From assembly GCA_041397865.1 (NCBI GenBank), contig JAWKVT010000001.1, forward strand, positions 1,481,055 to 1,545,054: a stretch of DNA of 64,000 nt, given 5' to 3'. Every line of letters begins with the position of its first letter. Position 1 is the stretch's first letter. The notes under the pieces are model-generated. The model was not told the DNA's origin, ran no database searches, and saw only the letters and a program-made list of their open reading frames with translations. Below, piece after piece: positions 63,989 to 64,000 of the stretch. The DNA comes from TMED27 sp041397865 (GTDB taxonomy: Bacteria; Pseudomonadota; Alphaproteobacteria; Micavibrionales; Micavibrionaceae). A program made the translations under genes and the position numbers.

Positions 63989-64000
63989 GGTCCATACTCA

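Noticed and set aside
1..64000. CRISPR arrays, prophage genes or rRNA/tRNA genes
   Set aside because: No regularly spaced repeats, phage structural genes or RNA signatures other than ffs were seen.

Overview
The window reads as chromosomal DNA of an alphaproteobacterium. The markers are the large (about 1600 aa) NAD-glutamate dehydrogenase, an aa3-type cytochrome oxidase locus in the order ctaC-ctaD-ctaB-coxF-like-ctaG-ctaE-DUF983-SURF1, an IalB-like protein, a DUF1674 (SDHAF4-type) protein, a trifunctional-size PutA and UbiA. A Micavibrio-like lineage is possible, but the sequence alone does not settle it. The + strand is richer in C than in G almost everywhere, whichever strand carries the genes, so it is probably the lagging strand. 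No rRNA, tRNA or CRISPR was seen. One RNA gene, the SRP RNA (ffs), lies at 16153-16242.

Layout. 1-3400: EAL-domain protein, heparinase II/III-like protein and rpe, all on the minus strand. 3400-9036: an accessory island between rpe and rsmB. It holds an IS200-like element, two tandem paralogous small genes plus the 3' tail of a third, a 779-aa protein with a RelA/SpoT-like N-terminal domain and a glycine-rich hydrophobic middle, an unknown 219-aa protein, a chimeric scar made of pieces of rpe and rsmB, and a membrane protein with a GNAT-like domain. 9021-16074: rsmB, chorismate mutase, DUF1674, DUF1223, xth, a putative secreted HExxH protein, a DMT-type membrane protein, ybaB and dnaX. 16118-19833: ffs, then a ResB-CcsA-ResA-like set (System II cytochrome c maturation). 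19947-26503: NAD-GDH, ubiA, rsmE.

26614-34108 is the respiratory core: cytochrome oxidase subunits II, I and III, heme O synthase, Cox11, SURF1, DUF983, a 42-aa CoxF-like protein and two uncharacterised proteins embedded among them. 34118-49005 is mixed housekeeping and envelope functions: an M23 peptidase, IalB, a SpoU methylase, an aminotransferase, acetoacetyl-CoA synthetase, a DsbD-like reductase with a redoxin, a PAS histidine kinase, an SDR, a GST, a cytochrome b561-YceI fusion and a separate YceI. 49047-57640 carries uppP, rsmD, rluB, tadA, purD, putA and xseA. 57660-63988 has a degenerate nuclease-like membrane protein, two TerD-family proteins around a Ca/Na exchanger, tag and a DUF3137 protein.

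The most interesting items are (1) the island's RelA/SpoT-fold protein preceded by a tandem array of small paralogs, with a compositional break inside the gene; (2) the rpe/rsmB chimeric scar, which records a 10-bp microhomology duplication; and (3) two intergenic hairpins (52959-53102 and 61351-61495) that share inner motifs while their 13-14 bp stems differ completely yet pair perfectly.
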